In this document: positions 6,709 through 8,041 of the stretch, piece after piece
Position numbering within the stretch: position 1 is the first letter of the stretch
Layout of the letters: the number at the start of each line of letters is the position of its first letter
NCBI GenBank assembly: GCA_030592525.1
Contig: JAUVIW010000041.1
Location: 1-8,041 of the forward strand
Length of the DNA: 8,041 nt
Direction: 5' to 3'
Source of the DNA: an archaeon
GTDB taxonomy: Archaea > B1Sed10-29 > WALL01
Notes under the pieces: model-generated
Databases searched by the model: none
The model's input: the letters and a program-made list of their open reading frames with translations, nothing else
What the model was told of the DNA's origin: nothing
Made by a program: the position numbers and the translations under genes

Positions 6709-6732
6709 CCACTTAACACATATGAATACCCA

Positions 6733-7716
6733 ATGCTAAAGGAAAAAGCGCTGAAGAGCATTGTCCGTGGGCCCCACTGGGTACAACTGCCTAATGAGAA
6801 GATTGCGCGCAGTGCTGTCAGTGGCCTCAAGAAAAAATCACACTATAACAAGGTCGCCGAAATTGACTGCAAAGGGAAGGATTCCGAGGACATCACGGAT
6901 ATGGTGAGAACGCAGACAAGGGACACATCCCGCCACGGCTCAGGCATCGGCCAGAAAAAGACTGTTGCCGTAGTATTAAGGAATGTGAGCCACCTGCCCG
7001 AAGAGGACATCGGCAGGATACAAGACCAGTTTAGCGCAGGACTATCCGATTTCGGCAGCAGTATGTGGGGCGCCGACAAGATGCTCATTGTTGACCCACG
7101 GCCCCAAGTGCTAATGGAACACGCCATTGATGACAGGAAAAATGTCGGGGTGATGACTGATGAAGGAGTCAGGAGGAACGTGACACACAATAAGTTGGTC
7201 AGCTATCTGGTGCCTTCGATAAGGAAGTGGATTGAGGAGGGGCATGCTGACTGGCCGTCAATCGTATTGGGAATGGATGTGTTTTTCAAAGAACCCTCAC
7301 TCAAACATCTCGGCCGGCGCCTGGATGCACTGCATTATTCCGCTTCTCAAGCGTCCGCCGCGAAAAAAAGTGAGTACGTCAGCCTTCTCCGTGTCTTAGC
7401 CAAGAAAGTGGAAGGATACCAGTTTAAGAAAGTGGATGAGGACATAAAACGGGATGTGGCACATCAGCCGAGTGTGTTCTCTGACTCACTTCCGTCAGAA
7501 AGCCGCTTGTACCCCTTGCTGACATTCCATTTGGTGTTCTCGGATTACCCTGGCCTGCTGGACGAGAACGTGCATGCAAAAATAAGGCGCATCTGTGAAA
7601 AATACGAGGAGCCGCACGCAGGGCGTTGGCTCGCATTGCTTAAGAAAAGGCGGGAAAAAGAGTACAAGTTCAACGAACCAAGATGGACATTAAAGGATGT
7701 CATCAAGCACAGCTAG
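6733..7716 (+). CDS. Orphan soluble protein (327 aa)
   Basis: I do not recognise this protein. It starts MLKEKALKSIVRGPHWVQLP and is soluble and basic. Residues about 70-130 have an alternating strand-helix-strand pattern: TVAVVLRNVSHL, a helix around EEDIGRIQDQF, then KMLIVDPRP. This is faintly like the Walker B to sensor 1 part of an AAA+ or STAND core. No P-loop (GxxxxGK[ST]) is present, so the resemblance should not be read as ATPase activity. The remaining 190 residues are helical, rich in Lys/Arg and aromatics, ending LKDVIKHS. The frame extends upstream to a GTG at 6691 that overlaps the previous stop codon. I prefer the ATG at 6733 because the TATA-like box at 6701-6708 fits leaderless initiation there. 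Stop TAG is at 7714-7716. It is convergent with the tRNA gene, with 12 bp between them. Confidence 0.8.
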   Translation: MLKEKALKSIVRGPHWVQLPNEKIARSAVSGLKKKSHYNKVAEIDCKGKDSEDITDMVRTQTRDTSRHGSGIGQKKTVAVVLRNVSHLPEEDIGRIQDQFSAGLSDFGSSMWGADKMLIVDPRPQVLMEHAIDDRKNVGVMTDEGVRRNVTHNKLVSYLVPSIRKWIEEGHADWPSIVLGMDVFFKEPSLKHLGRRLDALHYSASQASAAKKSEYVSLLRVLAKKVEGYQFKKVDEDIKRDVAHQPSVFSDSLPSESRLYPLLTFHLVFSDYPGLLDENVHAKIRRICEKYEEPHAGRWLALLKKRREKEYKFNEPRWTLKDVIKHS

Positions 7717-7728
7717 GCTTTATGAGAA

Positions 7729-7804
7729 TGGGGCCGCGGCCGGGATTCGGACCCGGGATAGCAGGACCACAACCTGCTGTACTTACCACTATACTACCGC
7801 AGCC
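7729..7804 (-). tRNA. tRNA-His (GTG anticodon), with encoded G-1 and CCA
   Basis: The minus strand folds into a complete cloverleaf. The acceptor stem GCTGCGG/CCGCGGC is 7 bp with one G-U. The D stem is GTAT/GTAC with loop AGTGGTAA. The anticodon stem is GCAGG/CCTGC with loop TTGTGGT, giving anticodon GTG (7770-7768). The variable loop is TATC and the T stem is CCGGG/CCCGG. A G is encoded at position -1 opposite C73, the identity element read by histidyl-tRNA synthetase in bacteria and archaea. The 3' CCA is encoded in the DNA (7731-7729). No intron is present. The T loop reads TCCGAAT rather than TTCGAAT, so position 55 is C, not the nearly invariant U. Transcription probably starts near 7811 from the TTTATATG box. 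Confidence 0.95.
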
Positions 7805-7834
7805 ATACGAATGTGTACTCTGTTTTGGCGATAG

Positions 7835-7842
7835 CATATAAA
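7835..7842 (-). promoter_or_regulatory. TATA box of the tRNA-His gene
   Basis: The minus strand reads TTTATATG inside GGTTTTTATATGC, an excellent archaeal TATA match. Its centre predicts transcription starting near 7811, about 7 nt before the mature tRNA 5' end (G-1 at 7804). On the plus strand the same bases read TATAAAAA at 7837-7844, which could direct a divergent transcript from about 7867. Confidence 0.7.
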
Positions 7843-7856
7843 AACCTAATAGCATA

Positions 7857-7930
7857 GTCCGGCCTTGTGCCGGACAAATGACCGACCTGTTTGCACCTGG
7901 CGATTGCAAAGCAATTGCCGGGGCAGGTCG
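7857..7930. other. Two adjacent strong hairpins upstream of tRNA-His
   Basis: Hairpin I (7857-7875) pairs GTCCGGC with GCCGGAC around a CTTGT loop. Hairpin II (7883-7930) has an outer 7-bp stem CGACCTG/CAGGTCG, an internal loop, and an inner 12-bp stem (7896-7907 with 7911-7922, two G-U pairs on the plus strand) closed by AAA. The density of pairing suggests a structured RNA or a protein-binding region. I could not match it to a known RNA: it lacks a kink-turn and clear C/D boxes, and the ACA at 7937-7939 is too far from the stem for a standard H/ACA guide. Both flanks carry TATA-like sequences. On the plus strand an open frame of 33 codons (7878-7979) overlaps hairpin II, so a tiny coding gene is an alternative. 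Confidence 0.4.
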
Positions 7931-7937
7931 ATATAAA
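7930..7937. promoter_or_regulatory. TATA-like box next to hairpin II
   Basis: The minus strand reads TTTATATC within GTGTTTATATCGACC, close to the archaeal consensus, and predicts a start near 7906, inside hairpin II. The plus strand reads GATATAAA and predicts a start near 7961, just before the palindrome at 7965-7974 and the sequence at the right edge. The direction used cannot be told from sequence. Confidence 0.35.
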
Positions 7938-7964
7938 CACCCCGCTGTTTTGCACAAAAAACCA

Positions 7965-7974
7965 GTTCCGGAAC
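7965..7974. promoter_or_regulatory. 10-bp perfect palindrome
   Basis: GTTCCGGAAC is a perfect palindrome located where a plus-strand transcript from the 7930-7937 box would begin, so it could be an operator or a leader element. A 10-bp palindrome can occur by chance; only its position makes it notable. Confidence 0.25.
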
Positions 7975-8041
7975 CATAATGAAGACAAGCGTCAAAACAA
8001 AAGATTTTTACTTTAACAGGTGTCCATAGAATGCGTTGAAA

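Noticed and set aside
6691..6732. GTG start that would couple the orphan gene to the preceding gene by a stop-start overlap
   Set aside because: The T-rich TATA-like box at 6701-6708 would lie inside the coding region, and the ATG at 6733 has the same leaderless spacing as the other genes. It remains possible.
7729..7804. tRNA-His as the attachment site of an integrated element
   Set aside because: No integrase, no duplicated tRNA 3' end and no other mobile gene is visible in the window.
7857..7939. H/ACA guide RNA
   Set aside because: An AAATGA hinge and an ACA downstream can be found, but the pocket is lopsided, no kink-turn is present, and the ACA is 6 nt beyond the stem; such short boxes arise by chance.
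7703..7957. 84-codon minus-strand frame
   Set aside because: It runs straight through the tRNA-His gene and hairpin I, so it is not a credible protein gene.

Overview
The window looks archaeal. Four protein starts sit about 27-28 nt downstream of the centre of an A/T-rich TATA-like octamer, with no room for a leader; this is the geometry of archaeal leaderless transcripts. The tRNA-His has C73 and is preceded by a good TTTATATG box. The longest gene encodes a secreted, N-X-S/T-rich, membrane-anchored surface glycoprotein. Several genes match no family I can name with confidence, which suggests an uncultivated lineage, possibly DPANN-like. That placement is inference; no taxonomic marker beyond the tRNA is present.

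Layout, left to right. Positions 1-2143 (minus) are one uninterrupted reading frame that runs off the left edge: at least 714 residues of a charged, mostly helical, non-membrane protein of unknown function with two Pro-rich linkers. Positions 2144-2237 hold its promoter region, including a dyad just downstream of a TATA-like box. Positions 2238-3212 (minus) encode a degenerate class I methyltransferase-like protein. Positions 3267-5729 (plus) encode an 820-residue surface glycoprotein: signal peptide, beta-rich ectodomain, Pro-rich stalk, one transmembrane helix and a Lys/Glu tail. Positions 5678-5923 (minus) encode an 81-residue membrane protein whose 3' end overlaps the end of the glycoprotein gene. 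Positions 5978-6694 (plus) encode a 238-residue membrane-anchored protein with a Pro/Ala/Thr tail. Positions 6733-7716 (plus) encode a 327-residue orphan protein. Positions 7729-7804 (minus) are tRNA-His(GTG). Positions 7805-8041 carry the tRNA promoter, two strong hairpins, a second TATA-like box, a 10-bp palindrome, and a terminal sequence that could be the first CRISPR repeat.

The centre of the window (3212-6694) reads as a small cell-envelope cluster. Its most striking feature is architectural. Two divergent gene pairs (3212/3267 and 5923/5978) each have their two ATG codons exactly 55 bp apart with one TATA-like octamer at the midpoint. Each octamer is therefore correctly placed to start a leaderless transcript in both directions. 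This also fixes the likely start codons. No complete known defence, mobile or metabolic system is visible.
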